Assembly: GCF_032854445.1 (NCBI RefSeq) | Contig: NC_088300.1 | Coordinates: 11,253,191-11,317,190 of the forward strand | Direction of reading: 5' to 3' | Length of the DNA stretch: 64,000 nt | DNA from: Liolophura sinensis | Lineage: Eukaryota; Mollusca; Polyplacophora; Chitonida; Chitonidae | Shown here: positions 23,007 to 32,290 of the stretch, in pieces | How positions within the stretch are numbered: the first letter of the stretch is position 1 | Layout of the letters: every line of letters starts with the position of its first letter | Notes under the pieces: generated by a model | The model's input: the letters and a program-made list of their open reading frames with translations, nothing else | The model's database searches: none | What the model was told of the DNA's origin: nothing | Translations under genes and position numbers: made by a program

Positions 23007-23272
23007 GGCCCAAATCCCGCAAATAAAGACACCCTCGAACTCAGCTAAGTTTTGTCAACAATATGGCACAAAAATGTTGTATAAAAACAGTCAATATACC
23101 TAAGGATGTCACCGATTTATAGCGCCGGAAAAAGGCACGTCGTCACTCGACCTCCGCTCCAGAAAACTCCAAGAAGCATTTAAGTATGAACAACAAGCGT
23201 TTGTTTACATTTGGCAATTGCATGAAAGTCTAGTTGATCAATGAAAATAGTGTGCGAATTCAAGAAAACATT

Positions 23273-23344
23273 TTCCCACGCGGGGAATCATACCCAGGCC
23301 GCCGCGGTGAGAGCGCGGAATCCTAACCACTAGACCACATGGGA
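23273..23344 (-). pseudogene. tRNA-Glu (CTC) pseudogene, B box broken
   Basis: Acceptor, D and anticodon arms are intact, but the T arm (aatcatacccagg on the plus strand) has lost the GGTTCGATTCC box and its pairing. Confidence 0.75.
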
Positions 23345-23449
23345 AGGCTGCCTATTAAGTAGTCAAAAGCGGAAAAAAATGTTTACTGATCGTTTGAGTC
23401 GGGTATTTTTCAAGACTATTTTTATTCTGAACGTACTGGGAACGTTCGG

Positions 23450-23521
23450 TTCCAATGCGGGGAACGGAAGCCCGGCCGCCGCGGTGAGAGCGCGGAATCC
23501 TAACCACTAGACCACATGGGA
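23450..23521 (-). pseudogene. tRNA-Glu (CTC)-like, altered T arm, copy 1
   Basis: 5' half and anticodon arm identical to the reference. The T arm reads GGGCTTCCGTTCCCCG (B box lost) and the acceptor 3' strand is CATTGGA. The 3' flank GAACCGAACGTTCC has no T4 terminator. Confidence 0.75.
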
Positions 23522-23626
23522 AGGCTGCCTATTAAGTAGTCAAAAGCGGAAAAAAATGTTTACTGATCGTTTGAGTCGGGTATTTTTCAAGACTATTTTT
23601 ATTCTGAACGTACTGGGAACGTTCGG

Positions 23627-23698
23627 TTCCAATGCGGGGAACGGAAGCCCGGCCGCCGCGGTGAGAGCGCGGAATCCTAACCACTAGACCACATGGGA
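23627..23698 (-). pseudogene. tRNA-Glu (CTC)-like, altered T arm, copy 2
   Basis: Same sequence as the copy at 23450. Confidence 0.75.
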
Positions 23699-23803
23699 AG
23701 GCTGCCTATTAAGTAGTCAAAAGCGGAAAAAAATGTTTACTGATCGTTTGAGTCGGGTATTTTTCAAGACTATTTTTATTCTGAACGTACTGGGAACGTT
23801 CGG

Positions 23804-23875
23804 TTCCAATGCGGGGAACGGAAGCCCGGCCGCCGCGGTGAGAGCGCGGAATCCTAACCACTAGACCACATGGGA
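23804..23875 (-). pseudogene. tRNA-Glu (CTC)-like, altered T arm, copy 3
   Basis: Same sequence as the copy at 23450. Confidence 0.75.
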
Positions 23876-24399
23876 AGGTTGCCTATTAAGTAGTCAAAAG
23901 CGGAAAAAAATGTTTACTGATCGTTTGAGTCGAGTATTTTTCAAGACTATTTTTATTCTGAACCACATGGGAAGGCTCCCTATTAAGTAGTAAAAAGCGG
24001 GAAAAAATGTTTGAGCCAAGGATTTTTTAATCCTTTTTCTGTTCGGCACGCAGGCAAATCCACGGCATGTCTTCCTAATCGCTCCCGGCTAATGACCCAC
24101 TTGCTTTACTGTCCTGGTGCAATCCTCCCCCGCGAAAATGTTACAGACTACAGCATAGGCCCTTAAGAGTGTTAGTCATTCTCTTAACTGCATGCCAGTT
24201 CCATTGGAGTAAGCAGCTGCCTTTTTTCTTTTTTCTGTCTTGAAGCAGAACACCAATTTAAGGAATAACCAGAAGAATTTAAGTATGAACAAGAACACCA
24301 CTAGACCATATGGGAAGGCCTCCCATTATGCGGAAATAATCTGTTTGCTGGTCGTTTCAAAAAGGATTTTTCAAGACTATTTTTCTTCTGAACGCTTGC

Positions 24400-24435
24400 C
24401 GGCCGAACCCTGGCCGCCGCGGTGAGAGTGCAGAG
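24400..24435 (-). pseudogene. tRNA-Glu 3' fragment interrupted by LINE
   Basis: T-arm and anticodon-arm sequence (gaaccctggccgccgcgg, then tgagagtgcagag) runs straight into the poly-T (A tail) of a minus-strand LINE. Confidence 0.8.
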
Positions 24436-24985
24436 TTTTTATCCCAAAAGAAAAATAATATCACAGAAAGGTGGGGATGAATAAACATACATGTATTTCT
24501 CTTTTAACAATCAAGTCAGACTTGGTATACATTTAAAAAACATATATGAGTTCTCCAAATTCAGATAATTGTATGGCATGACTGTTTCGCAGAAATCGGT
24601 TGGAGATATCTCCGTTCCGTCTTTTAGATCTATAGTAATCCTGATACTGTTCAAACGTCTGTTTAACACAGTATACAAATAGTCTGTGGATATCAATATC
24701 AATGCCATGAAAACTCTTTAAACGCCTTCTTTTTTCAATTACAAATCTGGCTGTAGAACATATTATGTTTACAGAATTTTCATTGACAAGCCTTGATTTC
24801 CCAAGGAAGCCAAAAAAGCAGTAAGCATTCAAATGAATGGTGCGTTGGATACAAATGTGCAGCTTTTTAGACATTTCAAAAATATATGTACTATATCTTC
24901 GGATTCTTTTCCACGTGTACTTCTCAAGTCTGAATTCACAGTTCCCATTTTAAACAGTTTTGTTTTTGTAAAAATTTTAAAATCT
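24436..24985 (-). mobile_element. Family B LINE, 5'-truncated 3' end
   Basis: Starts at the left with a short poly-T (A tail on the minus strand) directly inside the tRNA-Glu anticodon arm. The minus strand encodes typical LINE C-terminal sequence, including ESEDIVHIFLKC, a CX-E-X-H-X-C-like motif found at RT C-termini. On the right it ends at about 24985, where tRNA-like aattctcgccact and ggggaagg resume. Target-site position is the same region as in the copy at 40660-44335. Confidence 0.72.
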
Positions 24986-25125
24986 AATTCTCGCCACTGG
25001 GGAAGGATGCCCATTTGTGGGAAAAAACGGAAATAAACTGTTTACTGGTCGTTTCAAGAAGGATTTTTCAAGCCTATTTTTATTCTGCACGCTTGCTTAT
25101 CCACTGCTTGTCTTCCCAATTGGAC
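24986..25125 (-). repeat. Short array remnant
   Basis: ccact..ggggaaggatgcc followed by aaactgtttactggtcgtttcaag and ttattctgcacgcttgc are recognisable spacer landmarks. They show that the LINE to the left ends here. Confidence 0.75.
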
Positions 25126-26480
25126 ACATACTCCCATTACAACTTCCGTTTTTTGGTAGGGACGAATGTTATTCTGTGAATTTTAGGGTATAAAGTCTTT
25201 TTTTTGCTCCTAGGCGGCCATTTTTGGTACACAGGTGCATGCTAAGGATTAAAATGCTAGAAATTGTCTAAACTTTGAGGAGGTATGAGCTTAATTGATG
25301 AAAGTTTAAAATTGTTGGCAGACGACACAAGGTGTGAGGTAGTGATGAGACTGCGAGTGACTTCCCCTTTGCGTTGTTAGGCACGCCTCCCAGCTGCCGG
25401 CATAGAAAGGTCCAGATTTTGACGGTTAACCTATGTCAAGATTTTTATGGCTTCTTTCTCATCGGCTGGGTCAGGTATGCGCCAAAGCTTATTAGCCACA
25501 GAATGTTTGGGGCTGAGCTACAGCTCTAAACGTTAACATTGTCGCTTATGGAAAATTAATGGGGGTCTGTGGCCTGTACTGACAAAGTCACCAAAACATG
25601 TAAAGTGTCACTATGCGCTCAGATTTTTGCAGCAGCCTGATAATTTTGATGGGTATGTCTGGGATGTGTTTTGCATTGATTTCAATCTTGATTGAGCCAT
25701 TTTATTGCTTCTTGGGGCTATTTATTATCCATTTTATCCATATTATCCATTAAATATCCATTTTGATGAAAAATATATAAAATGCTGTTGAGTGTAGGGT
25801 AACATTTGTATAGGCATTCTGAAATGAATAATATGCAACTTTCTAGTCTTCCTACGCTTGTAAATGGAGACATTCAGAGCAGAAATTGTAATTGTAAAAA
25901 TTGCTAAAAAAAAGTTTTCAGTGTTTATTGTGAAAACGGAGCCTGTCGGCTGTGATCTGGACCATTCACAAGGGATGGCCGATAGGGACTCGCCTCATAC
26001 AAAGACCACGTCACACATCGATGGAAGAAAAAACACATCAGTAGACTTATTTATATGGCTAGGCAGGGGGTGTTACATTTAGATGCAAACCTTGATGCTC
26101 CTACACGTGCAACAACACACGCTGTGTAAATGTGGACCACATATCCTTGGAACCGCATGGTATTAACAATAACAGGCAGCGCTGCTACTACGTAGGGCGC
26201 TGTCTCCGCCATGGGCAGTATGTAAGGTGCATGCTGCATTTAAGACTGAAAAGGTTGGTTTCCCCCTCGTTAAAAATAATAAAAAACAGATGTGTCAGGT
26301 TTTGCTCAATTTCAATATTTATTTACTTATTAAGTTCTTTCATAAGCGACAATAACACTGACAAATTATATACAAAACTGGCGGTTATAAGTATCTAGCG
26401 TATGTTTGATATGTTGTGGTGTTGTTCAATTTACCCTTGGCATAGTCAGTTTTCTCTTCTGGATTGAAACCCTAAACTGG
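25126..26480. other. No gene recognised; probable flank of the Mutator-like relic
   Basis: AT-rich sequence, no array landmarks and no long or conserved reading frame. It begins where the array unit stops (ttcccaattggacacatac). It may be the outer part of the decayed DNA transposon whose transposase starts at about 26.49 kb, but I saw no terminal repeat to prove it. Confidence 0.5.
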
Positions 26481-26485
26481 ATGTG

Positions 26486-27961
26486 CTATTGGAATTTTCT
26501 GGATGTATTGCGGAGTGATCTCCCCTTAACTGTCTGTCGCTTCTTATAAACCTTGTGGTACTGGTTCACTCTTTGAATCTGTTGTATTGTTTCCTCGCTC
26601 CTAGGTGAAATTCTGGCACCGACAGCTCGGACTTTGGTAGCAGTGGAATTGTCCTGGCCGTTGTTAAGTCTGTGGATGGTGGACGCCGCCCTTCCCTCCA
26701 TATTTCTGCTCTAGTTTACATCCTTGGGCAAGGTGACACTGAGTGACCTGTTGACATCTTCGCACTTTTGAATGCTGGTGTTCATCCGGAGACTGGCGAC
26801 GGATGTCTCGCTCAACCTCATGTGCTGTACTTACTTTCCTGTCGTTGTCATCCATGTTGAAATGGTAGAGTTTACTGGTGGATAAAAACAGGGACTTATC
26901 ACACCAGCTGTTGGTTTCTCCTCCGGAGCAAACCACACTGTTCCTGCGGCACTTGGAACAGTCCCCGCCGTAACACGTTGCATCCATAACCCGGGGTGAG
27001 TAAGTTTTTATTATCCTCATGTCATCACCATGCTCAGACATAAGTTGAGAAAATATCAAGCTACACCTGGCCTTAATATCCTGGTTCAGCACCTGTGCTT
27101 TCTTCCCTCGTTCGGCCCTGTCCCTCGAACATGGTATCGCTGAACTTCTCCTGTTTACATTTCTTGAACTGGGATCTACCTAGGTGAGTGGGGTCTGCTA
27201 ACCGGTCGACCTCCTACAGTGGCTCGACTAGTCGGATGCCGTCTTCCACTCCTTTGGCTGACCTGGAGTCACCGTCCGTGGTTACGTGCTTGGCTAAAAC
27301 ACCTTGCCTCGCCAATCCTTCGGCGATTTCACGTCCCATGTTATACTCGGACCACGGGGCCTGCGGGTTTGTGTTCGCCGTGCACTTCTAGTGCCCTCCA
27401 GGGCACTTTACTTTGAAGCCTTTCCCTCTCAGCCAAGACCCAGGCCAACACAATTTATTCTTCAGTGCGGCGGAACAGTTTGCTTGTCTGTTGATGTCTC
27501 CACAGCCAGGGAAATGGCAGGTGAAGCATTCTGGCCTGGTTTCTCGGGGCTGGTTATGGTGATGCTGTTGTAGCGAGCGTCTGTGACCAGATCTATTGTG
27601 CTGTCATCCTCTCCTCTTTGCCTTTTGTATGCCTTTACCTCTTCCACCTTATTTGCCATATCCTCTCGGTTCAGCTTTGTGATTGCAGATGCGACTTGGT
27701 TTGCAGTGCGATGCATGTTCCTACCACTTCCAGGTGGCAGGCGGCACGTCCATCGCTGCGAACAGGAGTCCCCAATGGTGTGTCCTGGAGACCTACTTGA
27801 AGAGCTCGGTTCACCGCGGCAGCTTTTTGGCCAGGTCTGTTGCATTCTACGTCTTTGTAGAATTTGTGGCAGCCAGATACATAGCCACAGTCACGGCCAT
27901 ATTGCAGACCATACCACCTAAAGATGTCCTCATTTCTTCCAGTGTTACAGGCTGCTCGCAC
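26486..27961 (-). pseudogene. Mutator-like (MULE) transposase relic
   Basis: Minus-strand pieces in order: NRALQVGLQDTPLGTP (about 27.85 kb); MHRTANQVASAITKLNRED and DLVTDARYNS...KPGQNASPAISLAVETSTD (27.46-27.76 kb); NKLCWPGSWLR (about 27.45 kb); RIIKTYSPRVMDATCYGGDC with paired cysteines (CSKCRR, VVCSGG), 26.66-27.09 kb; AASTIHRLNNGQDNS (26.49-26.70 kb). These match my memory of the Mutator-like transposase domain found in many molluscan and other invertebrate proteins. Several frameshifts and stops; no intact ORF. The family call rests on recall, not a search. Confidence 0.6.
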
Positions 27962-28009
27962 AGGAGCCTATCTTCTTCATTTAAGAAGAACTTAACACAG
28001 ATTTCTTGA

Positions 28010-28261
28010 CATCATCATCAATCGGGTAATACTTGTACAAATTACTATTATATGAGTACACTTCGCCTAAAATGCCTCTACAACCTGATACAATATTGCA
28101 GTTTTATGGTTTTATCTTGTTTGTGTTTTTTAAAATTAAGGAAAAACTTTGAGTTTTGATCACTCTCGTGTACATAGAGGGCTTTAGATCGTAAAATAGC
28201 ACCTTTACACTTCTCCTTTTCAAAAACATCTAGTTCCCCCTCCAGTTGCACAATATAGACT
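28010..28261. other. Unassigned AT-rich sequence
   Basis: Between the Mutator-like relic and the mariner fragment. I see no coding signal or repeat landmark. Confidence 0.5.
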
Positions 28262-29135
28262 GACTGCCAAAAGAAACTTTACAAAGAATTCAAATCAAAA
28301 GAGGATGACTGTAGTTTAATATATTGAGAAGACCAAATGACTTTTGGTTTTGGTTTTAGATTTTGAAAGCCTTGAGTAAGAACAGACAAAGCAGCCCTCA
28401 AATCATTTTACTAGTGAACAAACAGAGCAGGGGTAGAAAAATGGCCATTCTATCTTGGTTAACAATGGGTAGGGTATACAAAAAGATGATTATTTTTAGC
28501 ATCAGTCAATATCAAAACCAATTAATATCGCGTGTGGCCACCTTTGCTTCAATGCATGCAAAAACTCTCCGACGTATAGAAAAAGTCAGTCGTCTGATGA
28601 CATGACGTGGGATTCGTTGTCATTCATCTTGGAGAGCGAACGCCAGATATTGTAGACTGGCTGCAAGGTGTGGTCGTTGTCTTACACGACAACACATGAT
28701 ATTCCAAAGGTGTTCTATGGAGGACATATCCGGGGACGTGCAACCCGCGGTAAGACCTTGACGTCGTAGGCGTCCAGGAAGTTCTCCACAACTCGAGCTG
28801 TTTGGGGTCTGGCGTTGTTGTGCTGGTACAGGACACCACGTGGCTGCTGTTGAAGGAATGGCAGGACAACAGGACGTAGAATTCCATCCACGTAACGTTT
28901 AGCTGTTAGGTTCCCGTAGATGAAGATCAGTGGTGTCCGTTCCTCTCCACAAATCCCACCTCACACCATCACGCTGCCGCCACCAAAGGACACCACCTCG
29001 TGGACGCTTGATGCAGCCGTTCGTTCGCTTCTTCGACGGCAAACTCGCTGTCTGCCATCGGCTCGGAATAGGCAGATGTGACTCTCATCCGTGAAGACAA
29101 CACGGTGCCAATCACATCGCTGCCAAACACGAACA
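28262..29135 (-). mobile_element. Tc1/mariner transposon, 5'-truncated
   Basis: The left edge gactgactgccaaaagaaac looks like a Tc1-type inverted terminal repeat beside ta. Reading the minus strand: WHRVVFTDESHICLFRADGR (first catalytic D), FGGGSVMV, then HNNARPQTARVV (second catalytic position), PDMSSIEHLWNIM (catalytic E) and a C-terminal RRRVFACIEAK. The second catalytic Asp of the usual DNARP motif is Asn here, and frameshifts occur, so it is inactive. The N-terminal half and right terminal repeat are missing where the sequence runs into LINE ORF1 at about 29135. Confidence 0.85.
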
Positions 29136-29732
29136 TATTCGTAGCTGTTTCCCGTACTAAACTTCATGGCATGCGGCAGTGACTTCACATTTGGTTGAAG
29201 AACAACACGCACATACCTTCTTCCATCGGCTATATTCGTTCCTCTGTAAAAGCGCCGTTTGATTTCCGTCACCGTTTCCACGTTCATTTCCAAGAATTTG
29301 GCTCTAATTTCACTCTCCAGTACATAGCTCGACAAATGACACGACCACAGACCTTCTGGTCACCTGTGTGCACAAACATTCCTGGCCCTCGACCGTAATC
29401 CCATCTTTCAATAAATCACACACTTCTCTCCCTGCCACCGTAATCTCGAAAACGTCGGTACCTTTCGGCACACATGAAAGAATGCTGTTTAGTCCACAAA
29501 CACGTTCAATTCCCGCAATCACCTTTTCTGCCGATATTCTCCTGCTATTTCCAACCACCACAAGGAGCGTTAATTCCTTCTGGTAAGATTTTCCACTCCG
29601 GGAATATCGATTCATATTTGAGGAGGCCCTGGCGTAAAGGTCAGGTCCCTCCGGAAACAACGCCAACAACAATAACAACTCGCACGTCCAAAAACAGGTC
29701 CGATCACCTAAGTGGCTAGCACTGAACTCCCT
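29136..29732 (-). mobile_element. Family B LINE, 5' end with ORF1
   Basis: The minus strand encodes ORF1 pieces IERVCGLNSILSCVPKGTDVFEI, REVCDLLKDGI and SLPHAMKFSTGNSYEYV. Closely similar pieces lie in the copy at 40660-44335 (EKTCGLNTLYECPAKGSCFEI, SLPHAMKFRMGN), so both belong to one family. The right edge joins tRNA-Glu sequence gcgcggattcctaag. The rest of the element is lost behind the mariner fragment. Confidence 0.8.
29310..29720 (-). pseudogene. Family B LINE ORF1 N-terminal domain
   Basis: About 135 readable residues: an Arg/Ser-rich leader, KELTLLVVVGNSRRISAEKVIAGI, then CGLNSILSC and KGTDVFEITVAGRE. The beta-alpha-beta-like pattern resembles the RRM-like region of LINE ORF1 proteins, but no motif is decisive. 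The reading frame shifts before SLPHAMKF (about 29.17 kb). Confidence 0.65.
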
Positions 29733-29764
29733 GCGCGGATTCCTAAGCACTAGACCACATTGGA
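29733..29764 (-). pseudogene. tRNA-Glu 5' half at LINE junction
   Basis: gcgcggattcctaagcac and tagaccacattgga keep the A box, D arm and 5' acceptor. The T arm side is replaced by the LINE 5' end. Confidence 0.8.
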
Positions 29765-30490
29765 CGGCTGCCTGTCAACTAGTAAAAAGCGGAAATAAAC
29801 TGTCTACTGATTGTTTCAATAAGGATTTTTCAAGCCTATTTTTTATTCTGCACGATTACCAATCCACTGTACGTCTTCCCAATTGATCCCGGCTAAAGGC
29901 CTACACGGTTTACTGGAGTGAGTGAGTGAGTGAGTGAGTGCTTGGGGTTTAACGTCGTACTTTCAGTCATATGACGACGAAGGAATCCTTAGAGTAAATG
30001 TAATGTGCCTTCTCGTTGCAGGACGGATTTCCACCGCTCTTTTATATAGTGCTGCTCCATTGAGACGCCTTACCGAAGGCAAGTAAGCTGCCCCGCCCGA
30101 GCCATTATACTGACACGGGTCAACCAGTCCGTGCACTATCCCCTTCATGTTGAACGCCAAGAGAGGAAGTTACAACTTCCTCTTTTAAAGTCTTATGTGT
30201 GACTCGACCCAGGATTGACTCTGGATCTACCGCCCACACGGTTTACTGTTGTGATCTAATCGTCCCCCGTGAAAATATTATAGACTACTGGTATACAGGC
30301 GTATGTTGCTAAAACAGCGTAGGCCCTAAAGAGTTTTTTTTGCGTTCTCTTTCCTGGACGCCAATGCCATTGTACTAAGCATGTGCCTCCTTCCTTTTTT
30401 TCTTTCTTGAAGCAGAACACCAATTTAACGAATAACAAGAAGCATCTAAGCATAAACTATTTGTTGTTGCTTACATTTGGCAATTGCATT
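29765..30490 (-). repeat. Decayed array units between LINEs
   Basis: Spacer landmarks ctgcctgtcaactagtaaaaagcgg, aatattatagactactgg and tttggcaattgcat are clear. A SINE (29916-30235) interrupts the unit. Confidence 0.82.
29916..30235 (-). mobile_element. tRNA-derived V-SINE-like element
   Basis: The right end is the head: minus strand GTGGGCGGTAGATCC and a B-box-like GAGTCAATCCTGGGTCG. The body contains GGAAGTTGTAACTTCCTC and a conserved GCACGGACTGGTTGACCC core. The left end is the tail AAACCCCAAGCACTCACTC with a (CACT)n microsatellite. A 13-bp target duplication acacggtttactg lies at 29903-29915 and 30236-30248. The core resembles the V-core SINEs reported from bivalves (recall). Confidence 0.88.
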
Positions 30491-31023
30491 AAAGTTTGTA
30501 AGCTTTTATTGGTTTTTTTTTTTAATGATAAATGTTTATTCCCAGAATATGATGCACATGTTAAAGTAGCACAAAAATAGCGCTAAATCACAGTTACTTA
30601 GCAATGTTGGATATTGTTTCCCTTTGATCAAGCGTTACATACACTGACCATATTCTAAAATAGATATTTAATTGTACCATTCCTTATGGTGCAGAAGGAT
30701 CGGTTTCTGACCCACATTTCGTTGAACTGTTAGGTACTCATACGAATGAAATCTACTTGTATCGTCAGCTTTAGCTTGTTTTTCACAGGGTTTTCTCCTG
30801 AAACACCCCCCCCCCCCTCGTTCCTGTGACACCAAACTGAAAATTGTATGAGGCTTACTAACAAGATATACATATTAATTTCCCATCTACTTAAAGAAGT
30901 GTTGGGAAACATCTTGTAAATCAATTCTTCCTCGTTAAACCCAGGAACATAGGAAGCATGGGATAGAAATATCCCAGTAAAGTTGCTCAACACATCTTTT
31001 CATAAAGGCACAATCAACAAAAA

Positions 31024-31750
31024 TTACTGCCTGGTTTCAGAGTTTGAGCGAAAAACACAAAAGTCATCAGTGACAATGCGTCGCCTTAACAGCCTCTCTT
31101 TCAATGTCAATGTATCGTGCCCAAGTTTAAAAGAAAAATTCACAACATTGTGATCTAGAAATGCGTTAAAAACTGATTCCCATATTTTGTTCCATTTGAA
31201 ACCAGGGTTGTTCAAAACTACTCTTGGGGTTTGAACTACCTTGTTAACAAAGTATGAGTATATTCTCATATTATATTTTTGACACAGTGGTACATGTAGC
31301 AGACTGGGTATAACAAGGATAAAATTCTTTCCATGCGTTAACCACAAATTTATAGAACAGTGGTAGGTTGAGACAGTGTGGAATACTACTCCTTGTGAGC
31401 TCTGGCTGTACACCTTTTAGGGACAGCCCCATTGGCAAAGTATTTCCACTAAGCAACTGTGCCATTGATCAGAGTAAGTACATACTTTACCGCCAACGTT
31501 TTCAGTTTGCTCTCAATATGTTGAATATTTATACGACCACACCTGAAATCGTTGTACAGGACTTCCCTCTTGATGCCCTCAGGCTTCCCTTCCCAAAGAA
31601 AGGAAAAGACTTTAGAAGCACATTGTTTAACACAGCTTGCGGGTAAAAAAGCACATTGGGCTGTAAACCACAGCATAGCTAAAGCAACAGTGTTAATTAA
31701 AACTGATTTGCCCCTCAATGTGAGTTGGTGACTTGACCAGGATGACAAAG
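31024..31750 (-). pseudogene. LINE copy 2a RT thumb and C-terminus
   Basis: Readable pieces LRGKSVLINTVALAMLWF, VFSFLWEGKPEGIKREVLYN and RINIQHIESKLKTLAVKY are typical of the region after the RT palm in L1/Tx1 ORF2. These are followed by FVVNAWKEFYPCY and LKERLLRRRIVTDDFCVF. Broken by a frameshift near 31.45 kb. Confidence 0.75.
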
Positions 31751-31772
31751 ATTTGCCAAGTTTGTAAACAGT

Positions 31773-32290
31773 TTAGGTGCAATTATTTTCAACAGATTTC
31801 TCACCAAAATTAACACCGCATATCTCAGTAGAAGAAACAACATTTAATCCCTTATTTGACAACTCTTTCTTGTCCCAGTTGCCCACTGGCAGCACAGAAG
31901 TTTTCAGAATATTAAGTTTCGCACCAGAAGCTTCGTGAAACTTTTCAGCCACCTGGATAACTTTACCTATTGATTTCGTATTACCTACAAAGACAGTCAA
32001 ATCATCAGCATAACCGTATAGCTTTGAAACAATACTGGTGTCAGGCAGTGACAGACCAGTTACGTCAAGTGACTTGAGAATAGCCTCCATCAAAGGCTTC
32101 AGTGTAAGAATATACAGTAAAGGTGAAATAGCACACCCCTGCTTTACACCCATTGATAAGTTCTGGCAGCCCAGATATAAATTCTTTTTGCATGGCAGAA
32201 TCTGTGTCCTGTGCTGTGAAGAAGTCTGCAATACAGTGTTCAATCGACTGCTGACTTCTGTGCACGACAGAATGATTTTTGTCACACTGA
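31773..32290 (-). pseudogene. LINE copy 2a reverse transcriptase palm
   Basis: Open for about 170 residues with LSMGVKQGCAISPLLYIL, LYGYADDLTVFVGN and ASGAKLNILKTSVLPVGNWD. The YADD box is intact, yet the N-terminal finger subdomain is absent (deletion near 32.25 kb), so it cannot be a working polymerase. Confidence 0.85.

Larger units (their letters stand above)
18422..23168 (-). mobile_element. Non-LTR retrotransposon, family A copy 1 (near full length)
   Basis: A LINE of about 4.75 kb in the same orientation as the tRNAs, with a 3' A-rich tail of CAAAAA type at the left edge. In order from its 5' (right) end: ORF1 with an RNA-binding-like segment, CCHC knuckles and an acidic stretch (about 21640-23006); an APE-type endonuclease (about 20900-21599); a reverse transcriptase with FADD box (about 18.45-20.7 kb). 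Numerous stops and frameshifts show that it is dead. Flanking array sequence is present on both sides as a duplication of about 55 bp (agaagYatttaagtatgaac... up to gcatgaaa). The layout fits the L1/Tx1 group. A SINE is nested at 19627-19904. Confidence 0.88.
23350..23975 (-). repeat. 177-bp short-unit triplication of tRNA-Glu pseudogenes
   Basis: Three tRNA-bearing units begin at 23450, 23627 and 23804, exactly 177 bp apart and almost identical. A fourth tail ends in a stump accacatggga at about 23962-23972. This is a separate, younger amplification with a much shorter spacer than the 565-bp unit. Confidence 0.9.
23169..24435 (-). repeat. Array remnant between LINEs
   Basis: Starts with the duplicated spacer agaagcatttaagtatgaac, then a tRNA-Glu pseudogene, three 177-bp short units and one further decayed unit (23.97-24.43 kb). 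Confidence 0.85.

Noticed and set aside
24436-29732. One nested LINE spanning both family B fragments
   Set aside because: Array sequence (24986-25125) follows the left fragment, and the tRNA halves at the two outer joints do not form a matching target duplication. Two insertions fit better.
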